A stretch of DNA of 64,000 nt from Blattamonas nauphoetae. Lineage: Eukaryota; Preaxostyla; Oxymonadida. Shown in pieces: positions 1 through 10,544 of this stretch (its first letter is position 1; every line of letters starts with the position of its first letter). Below the pieces are notes generated by a model that worked only from the letters and a program-made list of their open reading frames with translations, had not been told where the DNA came from and did not search any database. The stretch spans positions 248,001 to 312,000 of the forward strand of contig JARBJD010000027.1 in assembly GCA_033064195.1 (NCBI GenBank). Reading direction: 5' to 3'. The position numbers and the translations under genes were made by a program.

Positions 1-480
1 ATCACAGTGCGGATGTTGGGAGAGTCTGTAAGTGGAGAAAGTGCGAAGTTGGTTGTTGTTGGGAAGGATCGTGTGCTGACGCACGACACAACATACGCAA
101 TCAAGTCGATTGTGGGAACACCAGAAACAGAGTCGCCGTTTGTGTTGATGAAGGAGAAGATTACGTTCCGGATTCCGAAATCGCCGTCTGAGGAGAACAA
201 GGGGAAGATGCCGCCTGAAACGAAGAAGCTGCTGAGCTGGCTGATTCCTTTGGTTGCGTGTGTGCTGGTTGCACTGATCGTGGCCATCGTTGTCGTCATC
301 ATTGTGGTTCGGCGTCGACATCAGACGAAAGGATCGGACACAGAGAAAGAGATGGAAGGGAAGGAGGCGTTGGATGAATCGAATGAGCGAGAAGTAGGAG
401 TGGATTGTTCAGATGGAGTGATTGGGACAGATGGACGTGATGATCCGACATTGACTTCGGAAGACGACAACAAAGTATGA
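1..480 (+). CDS. C-terminal end of a transmembrane surface protein (5' partial)
   Basis: The reading frame is open from the first base of the window to a TGA at 478-480, so only the C-terminus is present. It shows an Ig-like/beta-sandwich tail, a strongly hydrophobic helix (about 235-303, starting LLSWLIPLVACVLVALIVAI), a basic stop-transfer RRRH, and a short acidic cytoplasmic tail of about 55 residues with no kinase domain. It is probably a type I plasma-membrane protein. Its last 480 bases are nearly identical to the end of the next gene (about 3093-3571), differing by a few substitutions and one short length change within the membrane helix. The two are therefore tandem copies of one family or recently gene-converted. 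Function is not known; adhesion or sensing at the cell surface is inference from architecture. Confidence 0.75.
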   Translation: MTVRMLGESVSGESAKLVVVGKDRVLTHDTTYAIKSIVGTPETESPFVLMKEKITFRIPKSPSEENKGKMPPETKKLLSWLIPLVACVLVALIVAIVVVIIVVRRRHQTKGSDTEKEMEGKEALDESNEREVGVDCSDGVIGTDGRDDPTLTSEDDNKV

Positions 481-749
481 GATGTGGTGCTGTCACGTGT
501 ATCTTATTTGGGAGCCTTCCAGCCTGATGATTAGACTTTTATATTTATGATTCTGTTTTCGATTAGTTTTCTGTTATATTTCATTTTTTCAACAAGACAT
601 GATGGAAGTCACTCATGATGTATTTGAGGATGAAAACTCATCGGTATCAGTGAATGTTGATCGAGGTGGTTTGAATTCAAATAATGGGAAGGATCAATCT
701 CTTCCACATTCGTAGAAACGTTGACTAAATATTCATTTGTCGAACAATC

Positions 750-3571
750 ATGACCAACAGTTTCTTTATTCTGCTTGAATGTGTGGCGACTTGTTTGAAC
801 TCGCCCATCTCGCCAACTCACCTCTCATCTCTTCTTAACACGAACCCAGCCTTTTCCAACTCTGAACAGACTGACAATTTCGGTCATTCCTTACCAGGTG
901 GAACATACTTTGGGGACGGCGTTTCTATTGCACATCAACGGATGGAACTAACCGGAGAGCCGTCGCCTGGAAAAGCCGTTTCGAAGACAGTCCTGATTGC
1001 TTGTCCCAAGCCAGAAGTGACCTCGAAAACAGACGATAGAAGCAGGCAGGACCGTGTGAACTGCATGTTCTGCTTGAACAACTCCACGCTGTCGTTGAAA
1101 TGGATGGACTTCTCGCTGGTCGACAATTCTGCCGAAGGGAGACACAAATCAAATGCTGACCGATCCCCAAGACTGGCAATTGTTTCAAACAGCATGCTGA
1201 CGATATCTGAAAGCAGAATTGAACTATCGCCATGGACAAGCCCGATTCTGATTTCATCGTCAACAATCGAGAAATCAACAGCAGAATCATCAGTTGTGGT
1301 TCAGAAATGCTCGTTTTCGAATGATGTTGGGGAGCTGCATGGCATTGTTGAAACATCAGCATTTCTATCCATTGGAGGGTCAGTTTCAGTTTCGATTGTC
1401 GGATGCTCGTTTGACTCACAGGCAGTTCTGGGAAACGACGGGATTGGCCTGTCGCTGACACAAACAGCTGATCAGAGTGGAGATGAGGTCGAAAGACTCT
1501 CGTCATCGCTGATTGGTTGCTCGTTTATGAACATGAGTTCGATTGGCTCTTCCCACCGACCACATCTTCCACATTTGTCCCAAACGATGTTGGGATGTGT
1601 TGTGTCACTGACAAGTTCGCATTTGTCTGGATCGACAATTCGAGACGTGAACACTGGAGGTTCCGTTTTATGTTCGAATTCATCCTTCTCCTCCCTCCTC
1701 CCCTCCCCCAACGCCGACCTATCGCCATCCACAGCCACCAACCCTGCTACCTCCAGTCCAGAACCATTCCAGGATAACAAACCGTACTTCTTCACTTCCG
1801 CCAGTGGAACCGAAGAATCCACTGCCCTCTTCTCGAACTGCCGCTTCTCTGGAGCCAAGTACCCATCCGATCCCCCACTCAAATTCGACGAATACCCAGG
1901 CACCATCTCCATCCAATCTTGCTCATTCACTGACATTCACTCGACTGACTGGAGTATTGTTTACGTGTATAATCATGACCAGTTCGACCACCTCTGCTTC
2001 AAAGTGCAGACTGTTCCGCAACAACTGAAGGAGCTGGCGTGTCACTTGGGGGAGAAATGGATCTGTCAGTTGTCGGCACGAAGTTTGAACACTGTGAATT
2101 AGTCTCCGAATCTGGCTTCACATTTGGCGGAGGGATATCCGTGAGTAGTCACGCTGCTTTGACAGTGGAGGGCAGCCAGTTCATTGGATGCTCGTCCAAA
2201 CATGCAGGAGGTGCAATCAGATCTTCATATCAGACGGGAAAGCTCCACATCTCCGACACTCTCGTGCAGAACTGCGTGTCTGGAGCGACTGGCGCCGTAT
2301 GCTTCATCCCCTCGAGCACTCCTGGACCTGTCTCGTTCTTGCGAGTGTTCTTCGATGGGAATACGGTTGGAAGTGACACCACGTGCTTCCCGAGTTTCTT
2401 CCGTCTCACGAAGAATACGACCAAGTTCCCTGATGTTGCAATCATGTGCGTCATGTTCCCTGTCGTCCCAACAGTCTCGTTTGACGATTGCTTCACCACC
2501 ATCCACCCTGACTCTTCTGGAATGATCGAAAGAGGAACGCACAATCCATCGGAAGATGCATACGATCCGATCAGGCATTTCGATATCGAGTTCACAAAGA
2601 TTGGTCCACTTCTGACAGGTGCACCAACAGTGAGATTGAATAAAAAGACAGGAAATATTGAGTTGGAGGTGAAGGGGAGGACACCACCGATCTCGCAGAA
2701 GTATGAAGTGACAGTGGATGACTCGAATGGAACAGAAACAAGCTTCAAGATGTTGTTTTCGGGAGGAACAGGAACTCTGGTGTCTGGGTCAGAAGTGAAT
2801 CTGAAATTCAAAACGGATTACACAATCTCTTCGATTGTGGGGGTTGTTCCAACCTCCTCATCTTCGACGATGACAAATGCCATCGAAATCCTTGCCGCAG
2901 CGTGGACATTCAACATCACTTTGACTCCCACCTTCCTCACCTTCACCACACCACAATCCCCACCATCGCTTGTCTCAGTGACTTGCAACCTCGTCACAGA
3001 CGATCCAAAGTGTGCACGTGTGATCGTCGTGTTGAACGAGAAGGTGAAAGGATCGTTTGACATTGTTGTTTTGGAAGAGGGGAAGGAGGTGACGATCACA
3101 GTGCGGATGTTGGGAGAGTCTGTAAGTGGAGAAAGTGCGAAGTTGGTTGTTGTTGGGAAGGATCGTGTGCTGACGCACGACACAACATACACAGTGAAGT
3201 CGATTGTGGGAACACCAGAAACAGAGTCGCCGTTTGTGTTGATGAAGGAGAAGATTACGTTCCGGATTCCGAAATCGCCGTCTGAGGAGAACAAGGGGAA
3301 GATGCCGCCTGAAACGAAGAAGCTGCTGAGCTGGCTGATTCCTTTGGTTGCGTGTGTGCTGGTTGCACTGATCGTGGCCATCGTGGTCCTCGTTGTGGTT
3401 CGGCGTCGACATCAGAAGAAAGGATCGGAGAATGAGAAAGAGATGGAAGGGAAGGAGGTGTTGGATGATTCGAATGAGCTCGAAGTTGGCGTGGATTGTT
3501 CAGATGGAGTGATTGGGACAGATGGACGTGATGATCCGTCATTGACTTCAGACGCCGTCAACAAATTGTGA
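750..3571 (+). CDS. Beta-helix / Ig-like / transmembrane surface protein (frame break near 1960-2010)
   Basis: Two overlapping frames (750-2102 and 2039-3571) together encode one protein. The first part carries repeated strands of the type 'SFSNC', 'CSFTD', 'NCRFSG', as in right-handed parallel beta-helix (pectin-lyase-like) surface proteins. The second continues with GGGISVSSHAALTVEGS and GGAIRSS turns, then two Ig-like repeats (the second ending YTVKSIVGT), a TM helix near 3330-3402 and a short cytoplasmic tail. The start at 750 has a weakly hydrophobic leader. Frames change around 1959-2008. A 50-nt GT...CAG intron (gtttac...gtgcag) would restore the frame, but the middle also matches a third frame (residues SASKCRLF), so two small indels and a decayed gene are equally possible. 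The tail is almost identical to the upstream partial gene. Confidence 0.65.
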
Positions 3572-3820
3572 GATGTGGTGCTGTCACGTGTATCTTATTT
3601 AGGAATGTGCCTGAAGATTAGTCTTTTAATAATGATTCTGTTTTCGAATAGTATTCTGTTATGTTTCAACTTTTCGAAAATCACGAAAGAAACCACAAAC
3701 AACAGCCTTTTCTTGTCCAGAGTGAAATGGAACATGAAAATAAGCAGAAGAATGATCAGAACTGTCTAGAAGATGCAACACGAATCACAGAATGAGCTGG
3801 ATTCCATTATTTCTTGTGAT

Positions 3821-6800
3821 TCATTGGTCTTCGTGATTTCTTGTAACTGTGATTTCGTCGTCAGATTCGTTGATGAAAGCAATGATAGTGTGATCGCCAC
3901 GAAAGTCGATTTCTGACAGAGTTGTGGAGTTATTCAGATCCTCTGCTTCGAACATGAGAGAGATGTCTTCGATTGACCCACCAACGAGGCGAACAAAGCC
4001 TTCTTTGACTTGGAGGATAGTGTTTTGTGAGTGGACGTTGATTGTGTACTGAATACCAGTTAACGCACACAGTAGTGTCAGTTTGAATGTTTCATTTGTC
4101 GTCGTGTTGTCAGTGATGTCGATGAAGGTTTGAGAAGTATTGCCGAGTCCGGTGAGGGCATCAATTCGGATCGAAGTTCCTGCTCCAGCGAGAGAGAACT
4201 AAAAGAGAAGGCATCAGAAATGATTACGACGGGAGAATCTAATGGATCAGACTCCGATCATTTGTGCCTTTGAAAAATCTGAAACGTGATTGTTTCCAGT
4301 TTTCCCATTCACAGAGAAGCGAGTGAGGTCTGGCTCAGGTTTTGTGTTCACCTTCATCACGACCTGATCCCCAACTTGGAGGGGAGAGTGGCAGGTCCTG
4401 GACGATGAATACCAACTCGAACGGTGTATCATTCCATCAGAGGAGCAGAGAGCAAAAGAATCTGAAGAGAGAGAACAAAGACACATCATAAAAAATTGTT
4501 ATGAGATAGTTGAGGTGAACAACTGCAGACGATCTTTCCCAATTCCGAGTCCTTTTGGACTTTTGGGAATGTGTGCTTTTCCATCTATGCAGCCAATCAT
4601 GACGACTCCACATGAATCTGAACAGAATCACAATAAAGGAGCACACCGTCAGATTGAGGAAGAGCGAGAATGGTGACTGTGACAGATTTGATCGCCTTGC
4701 CAACCACTCCATCCAACATCACTGTGCTGAATGGAGATGTGAGTCCATCGTAGCCTAAAGTCGTGCGAGTGATCACGTTTCCCTCAATTTTGAAGTGCTC
4801 CGGGTTTCGGGAGAGGAGAGCTGGCATCGATCCATCGGCTTCTCTCCGAATCGGTCTGAAACGGTTCTCATGTCTTTCATTCAGCGACTGTTTGGTGTCA
4901 GTCCATTTGATCTCTTTCATCTTGTCTGTGATCGGAGTCGGTTGGGTGGAGTGGATGATGCAAGCGATCTCGAGTGAGGTTCCCTTCGCGTCAGCAGAGA
5001 ACTGAACGAGCGAGAATCGATATAAAGAGAAGACAAACGCCAATTCTCACAGATTCCGGAATCCCACTCACATAACATTTTCCTGCCTTTCCGTTGACGA
5101 AGAATTGAACAGTGCGTGGACTCGAGTCCATGTTCACTTCCATCACGATGCGATCATGATTTGTGAGTATATGTTGAGAAAAATCTTCTGTCAGAGATGA
5201 CAGAGTGAATACATTCAGCTGCTCCTTTGTTGCGGAGAGACCAACAGAATCTGAAGATGAAGAGAGAGAAGAGATGGAGATCATCGAATGAACAACACAC
5301 GTTTAACATTTTCTCCCAATGTTCGACCAAGTCGAGGAACAGCTCTAGATGAATCGAGAAGACCGAAATAGACGAATCCTTTCTCGTCTGCAGAAAAGGA
5401 TGAAAGAAAAGAGACCAACCACTTGACTCAGCGAGTGTCAGCACAACGAAAGTGACAGAAACGATACCCTTCGTGATTGGTTCCGAGAGCAGAACAGAGC
5501 TCGGTTTAGTTTCTCCACTTTTGTCTGTCCCTTTCTCTGTCCGAGTCAGAACGTTGTTTCGGATGGCGAAGTGTGTTTTGTTTGTGAAGAGCAGCTCAGG
5601 CAGCTTCATCGTTGGAAGCTGTTTTTTCTTGTTTTCGATTTCTGCTCCCTCATCCTCGCCGTCACTGTCACTTTCGGAGTGACTCTTCTCTTCATCAGTA
5701 TCGTCTTCAGAATCTCCACCGGATTCCTCTTCGTCTTTATCTTTCTCCATCCGTTCAGAATTGTGTTCAACAGCTTCATTCGTATCTTTCCCATCTTCTC
5801 CATCATCAGCTGCCTTGTCGATTGCTTCGTCGGGATTGTCTGTTGACGGCAGATCGTTGTCTTCATCTTTTTCATCTGAATATTCACCCCATTTTGACGC
5901 TTCGAGTGGTCCGGCTGTCGGCCATTCAAAAACTTTCATCTGATCTGTGAAGGGACTTCCTCTGTTTAGATGTGTGATCCTGTCAAACCGAACTATCAAT
6001 CCTGATTCATTCGGAGAGAACTGATAAGGACACGAGAGATAAGTGAGTGTGGATGAATGATAAATCAGGAGGAGAAGGGATGAAACGAAAGAGGGAAAAA
6101 GATTGGCAGCATACTCCAACTCGAACGGATTCCGGAAGATCAACAACGACAGCATTGGCGGACTTTCCTCCAACGAAGAATTGGGCCGTGCGAGGATTCG
6201 AGTCCATGTTGATTTCAACAACAACAGGCTCAACCTCTTGATGTTTGGCAGATGAGGTGATCGTCTTTGGTCCCTCTGGCGTCAAGAAACGGATGATTCC
6301 AGTCGATGAGAGAGCGATCGAGTCTGAGAAAAAGATGAGAAGATGGAACGGTAACAAGGACGAGTGAAGAGAAAGCATGAAAAGAGAGGAGAGAGACACA
6401 CTTTCGACATCTCCGAGTGTCTGTCCAGTTTCGGGGATCGGTGTGGTCCCATCAATTAGACTGAAGAAGAACTTACTAAACATGCTATACATCACAGAGA
6501 GACAAGTGAACGAAACTGCCACAATTCCTTCCGAAATCGGGTCCGAGAGGAAGAAGGAGCTCCACGTGGGTTTGATTCGTCCGTCCTTCTCTTTCGTGGT
6601 CAGACCAATTGAAGTGATTCTGTTCTCTTCCACTCTGGAGTGGATTGGGTCTGAGAAGATGTGCGACGGCATCTGCGTCTGCACTGTCAGAACATTCGAT
6701 CGCATTCCATTCATGTACATGTCTTCACTGTCCCTCAGGTCTTCAGGATTCCATTTGATCTCGTTCAGTCTCCTCAGCGGTGTCGCTTGCTTCAGACGAG

Positions 6801-8873
6801 TTATTCCATCAAATCGAACGGACACTCCATCGTTCTCCATCGACAACTGAAAACAATGAAAAGTAGGATGAAAACCGACACACTCCAAATCGGATCGAGG
6901 GAGGGAGACCAGACACAAATGTGAGAGGGACAGTTCCGTTGATGATGAACACAGCGGTGCGGGGTCTCGCGTCCATGTCCACCTCCAACACCACTCTGTC
7001 GCCCTCACCCATCCGAGCAGAGTACGGAAGTTTCTTCTCACGTTGTTCGGTGGATGGAAGACAGAGGTGGAGTCTTCCCTTTCTTGGAGCGAAGCCGAGC
7101 GAACCTGATGAGACGAGAAGAGAGGAGAATCGAAGGAGGAGAATCATACTTGGAAGACGATCTCCAAGTTGATCGTTGAATCCAATCTCCCTCGACAGAG
7201 CATCTACAAGTCCGAACATAAGTCCTTCTGCTGAATCTGAACACTTTCCAAACGAGGAGACACAAACCGTTGGTTTTTGGGACAGCGAGAACTGTGATTG
7301 CGACAGACACCACTCCGTCCGAAATTGGTTCTTCGAAAAGGATTGTGTTAAAACGTTGGCGTTTGTCGTCACAAGTCTTCGTGATTGTGTTCCCAGAAAT
7401 AACAAAATTAGAGGTCTGGTCGTCCTTACCATCAGTATCTTTGTGAAACTGTAGAGCAGGCCATTCATGTTTATTTGAGAGGATATTGTCTTCAGGATCG
7501 AGCTGGATTGGAGACGTGTGAGTGGCGATGAGGTGCTGATGTTGTTCAAGTTCGTCCTCCTTCTCTAATTCAAGATTTCGGTTCCGAGTTCGTTGCAGTG
7601 ACATCTGAAGCAATCGAAGTTGACGTTCCAGTTCTTTCGTCTCGTCCAACAGTTTCTCCTTTTCTATCTCCAGTTTCATCGTCTTCTCCTTCACTTTCGC
7701 ATCACTCGACAATTGTTTGATCTCGTTCGCGCGAGTTGCAAGCTGAATGTCCTTCATTTTTGACAGAGCCGTTTCTGGGCCAAGCATTCGCTCCAAAAGA
7801 CCACCTTCGAAGAGAGCCGTCGTTGTTGCTCGGAGCGCAACATTCTGAGAGAATCAATTCAATTGAACAAAAAATGAAGGAAATGCTGGTGAAAAAAAGT
7901 GAAGAACAGACAGGTTCCAACATCTTCAGAAGAACTTCTCTCACCGACGCAGGAATCGTGGTTGGGATGTCCGATTCACTGAAATGGTCAAGTGAATGGC
8001 ACAGCTGTGGAAGTGTCAATCCCTCAAACAGTAACTTCCCGGTCACCATCCGATACGCCAAAACTCCAAGCGACCAAACATCACTCGCTGGAGTCGCCGT
8101 TCCCTTGCTGTCCATCGCTCGCTCCGGTGAGTTGTATTCAAATGTCCCCATTTCTGCAATCGTTTGAGCCAGTTGCTGGGACAGAGGAGCTGAACCACCA
8201 AGATCACCTGAACCAGGAAAAATGACATATAAAAGGAAATAATTGAAACAAACAAAGAAATGCCCGATTATTCTCGCGAAGTAGAACATTCTCCGGCTTC
8301 AGATCTCCATGAGCTGTCGATCCCGATGAGTGAGTGTGCATCCACAAAAGGCCCTCGCAAATGTCAGACAAAATCATCACCGTCAACTGAAAATCACATC
8401 CACGGCAACAACACAAAGAGAAAAAGCAGAATTCCAGAAAATATCAAAGAATGATAAAACAAGAAGAGACAAACAGGAAGGGGAATCAGTTCGTTTCGTG
8501 CTTTATATTCGTTGATCAAATCTTTCAAACTTCGAGTCCCAAGCTCCATCACAATCGCGTGGTGTCCTCCCATGTCTATCGATTCATGAAGACGGACAAT
8601 CCGAGGATGAGCAAAACGAGTCAACATTTCAACTTCACGAGAAACTCGCTCTTTGTACCCTTCTTTCAGCACCGGCAGCACCTTCACCGCATATTCAACT
8701 CCACTCCGTTCATGTACCACTTTCAGGACTTGTCCAAATGCTCCTTCATTGATCTTTTTCGGTTTTGAATCTGAAACACGAATTAGAATGAGATGAAAAA
8801 AGAGTAAAATCAGAGATCATTGTAGAAAGGACACACATCCAGGAGGGGTGAGATAGTCGAGTTTTGATGACAT
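3821..8873 (-). CDS. Ser/Thr protein kinase with coiled coil and about four SPRY-like modules
   Basis: Multi-exon gene. A tiny first exon (8873-8837, MSSKLDYLTPPG) is followed by exons at 8770-8475, 8386-8254, 8207-7912, 7844 onward, and more. The kinase lobe shows a glycine loop NEGAFGQV, the lysine in YAVKV, catalytic HGDLKPEN, DLG in place of DFG, and SDVWSLGV. After the kinase, about 7800-7560 encodes a charged coiled coil. Then come repeated modules, each with 'VRFD', 'NVLTR/NTITK', 'SEPI..GIVSV' and 'MDSNPRTAQFFVNGK' strands ending 'SVR(V/I)G'. These resemble SPRY/B30.2 folds. Most modules are cut by introns at the same place, G|FS. The third has a long Asp/Glu/Ser-rich insert (about 5600-5890). 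The last exon (to TGA 3823-3821) is a divergent beta module. Probably a cytosolic kinase that binds partners through its SPRY-like modules; substrates unknown. Confidence 0.75.
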
Positions 8874-8933
8874 CCACAAAGATGAGTTCGATCAAGCCCT
8901 TAAGTCATAAAGTGTTTTACTTGGATCAAATCA

Positions 8934-9070
8934 GAAATGAACTCGAAAACAAGCGATGGAAGCAGACAGAACTTTGGATGTTGGATGTTCTCGTTGACCA
9001 ACTCCTCACTGTCGTTGAAATGGATGGACTTTTCACTGATCGACAATTCTGTCAAAAGAAGACAACTTGA
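8934..9070 (+). pseudogene. Relic fragment of a beta-helix surface protein
   Basis: A short open stretch translates to SKTSDGSRQ...SLTNSSLSLKWMDFSLIDNS. It aligns with the beta-helix gene at about 1018-1130 (SKTDDRSRQ...CLNNSTLSLKWMDFSLVDNS). There is no flanking domain on either side: it sits between the start of the kinase-SPRY gene (8873) and the end of the next kinase (9143). It is best read as a leftover of a surface-protein gene lost from this intergenic region, and it suggests that kinase and surface-protein families were already interspersed here. Confidence 0.6.
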
Positions 9071-10228
9071 ACGAATGTGGAAGTGTTTGATCCTGCCCAT
9101 TCGTAGTAACTTTGAAAAAAAAGATGTTTATCTTCTTTATGGTTACCAAGAATCCGAAGTATCAAGGATGAAATCGATGTAGGGTCCATGCGCCTGGTGA
9201 GCATTTGAATCGACTTCCTTCAATCTACGGTTCTCTTCCTTCACTGTTAACAATTCCCTCTCCAATGACTGCATTTGGGTTTTGATCGCTAGATGTGTTT
9301 GTTCTTGTTGACGGAGGAGTCGTTGTGTCTTCTTGTGTTCATTCTGTTCTTTGAGTAGTTCCTCGTGTTCTTTGTTTGATGTTTGCTGAACATGTTGGAG
9401 CTGTTGATACATGGTTTCAAGTCGTTGTTTTGACGTCTCGAGTTCTTGGCGTGATGTCGCGAGTCTTTGCTTCGTTTTGTAGAGTTCTTTGTGAGTTGAG
9501 TCGAGTTGCTGGTATGTCATTTCGTATTGTTCAGCGAAGAAGCGAGAGAGTGGTGTTTCGTGACCCAACAGACTCTGAAGATGATTCATTCGAACAAGTT
9601 CCGTTGACGAGATTCGTTTGGAAGGATTCTGAGTACAGGAGCGAGAAGATGAAGAGATGAAGAGAGGGAGAGAATGAATGAAGGAAGGAAAAAAGGAAGG
9701 AAAGAAAGACACACTTTGCTCAGAAGGAGAGAGAGAAGAATCTGGAGATCTCCAACAATTCCTTCCTTCTCGCAAATCCGACCAATGTCAAATCCCAAAA
9801 CAGATTTCTCAATCTCAACAGAACTCCCTCCAACAATCCACGAGCGAGATGTCAGCATTTCCAGAAGAAGCAGCCCAAATGCCCACATGTCGCCCGCCGC
9901 TGACCCAATCTCTGTGCCTGTCCGCACGGGTGTCTTGAAGAATTCTGGTGCCCAAAACTGCATCGTACCACCTTCTGCTGAGTTGCTCGTTTTCAACGTT
10001 CCCGTCCCAAGAACTCCTCCAAAATCTCCTGAAATGTCGGAAAGATCACATCACACGAAAGATAGCAAAGAGGAAGGAAGGAAAAGTGTCATATAAATGA
10101 AAAAAAACAGAAAGAATGCGAGAGCGAACAACAAACCAAGTTTCGCAATCCCATCTTTCCCAATCAGAACATTCGGTCCCTTCAGATCTCCATAGATCTC
10201 TCCACGCGAATGAAGAAATGCAATTCCT

Positions 10229-10540
10229 CCAAGACAAACGAGTGCTCCTCAACACAGCGAGTACCTCGAAGTGGGCTGGCCGATAAAAAGATTCAAAGAA
10301 ACAAAATAAAAGGTTTTATCTGTTTCCGAATGACCCAACGGGGAACTAAAAGTTCACAGGTTGGTTTTGCCCTCCGAAGAGGGCTGTTGAGGAAAACAAA
10401 TAAGGTTATGTGGGCAAGAAATCCCTAACAGGGAACAAAAACTTGCCAAATGGTCTAATGAGACGAGGTGAAGTGAAAAAGCCAGAACTTGCCCGGTTGT
10501 GTGGCAGAGTTGCAGGTTGAGGAGCACTCGTTTGTCTTGG
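10229..10540. mobile_element. Element A: 312-bp TIR element at one side of the kinase insertion
   Basis: The ends are inverted copies: CCAAGACAAACGAGTGCTCC at the left and its reverse complement at 10521-10540, with about 27 bp of terminal match. It is flanked on the host side by TCCT (10225-10228) and on the other by AGGA (10541-10544), the reverse complement of TCCT. No coding capacity is visible, so it is non-autonomous. Beyond the TIR, its left side shares about 45 bp with the far right end of element B (reading toward ...GTGGGCTGGCCGAT), so A and B belong to the same family. Confidence 0.6.
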
Positions 10541-10544
10541 AGGA

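Noticed and set aside
925-1506. Long minus-strand open frame opposite the surface protein
   Set aside because: It is a shadow of the plus-strand beta-helix gene; codon texture and repeats belong to the plus strand.
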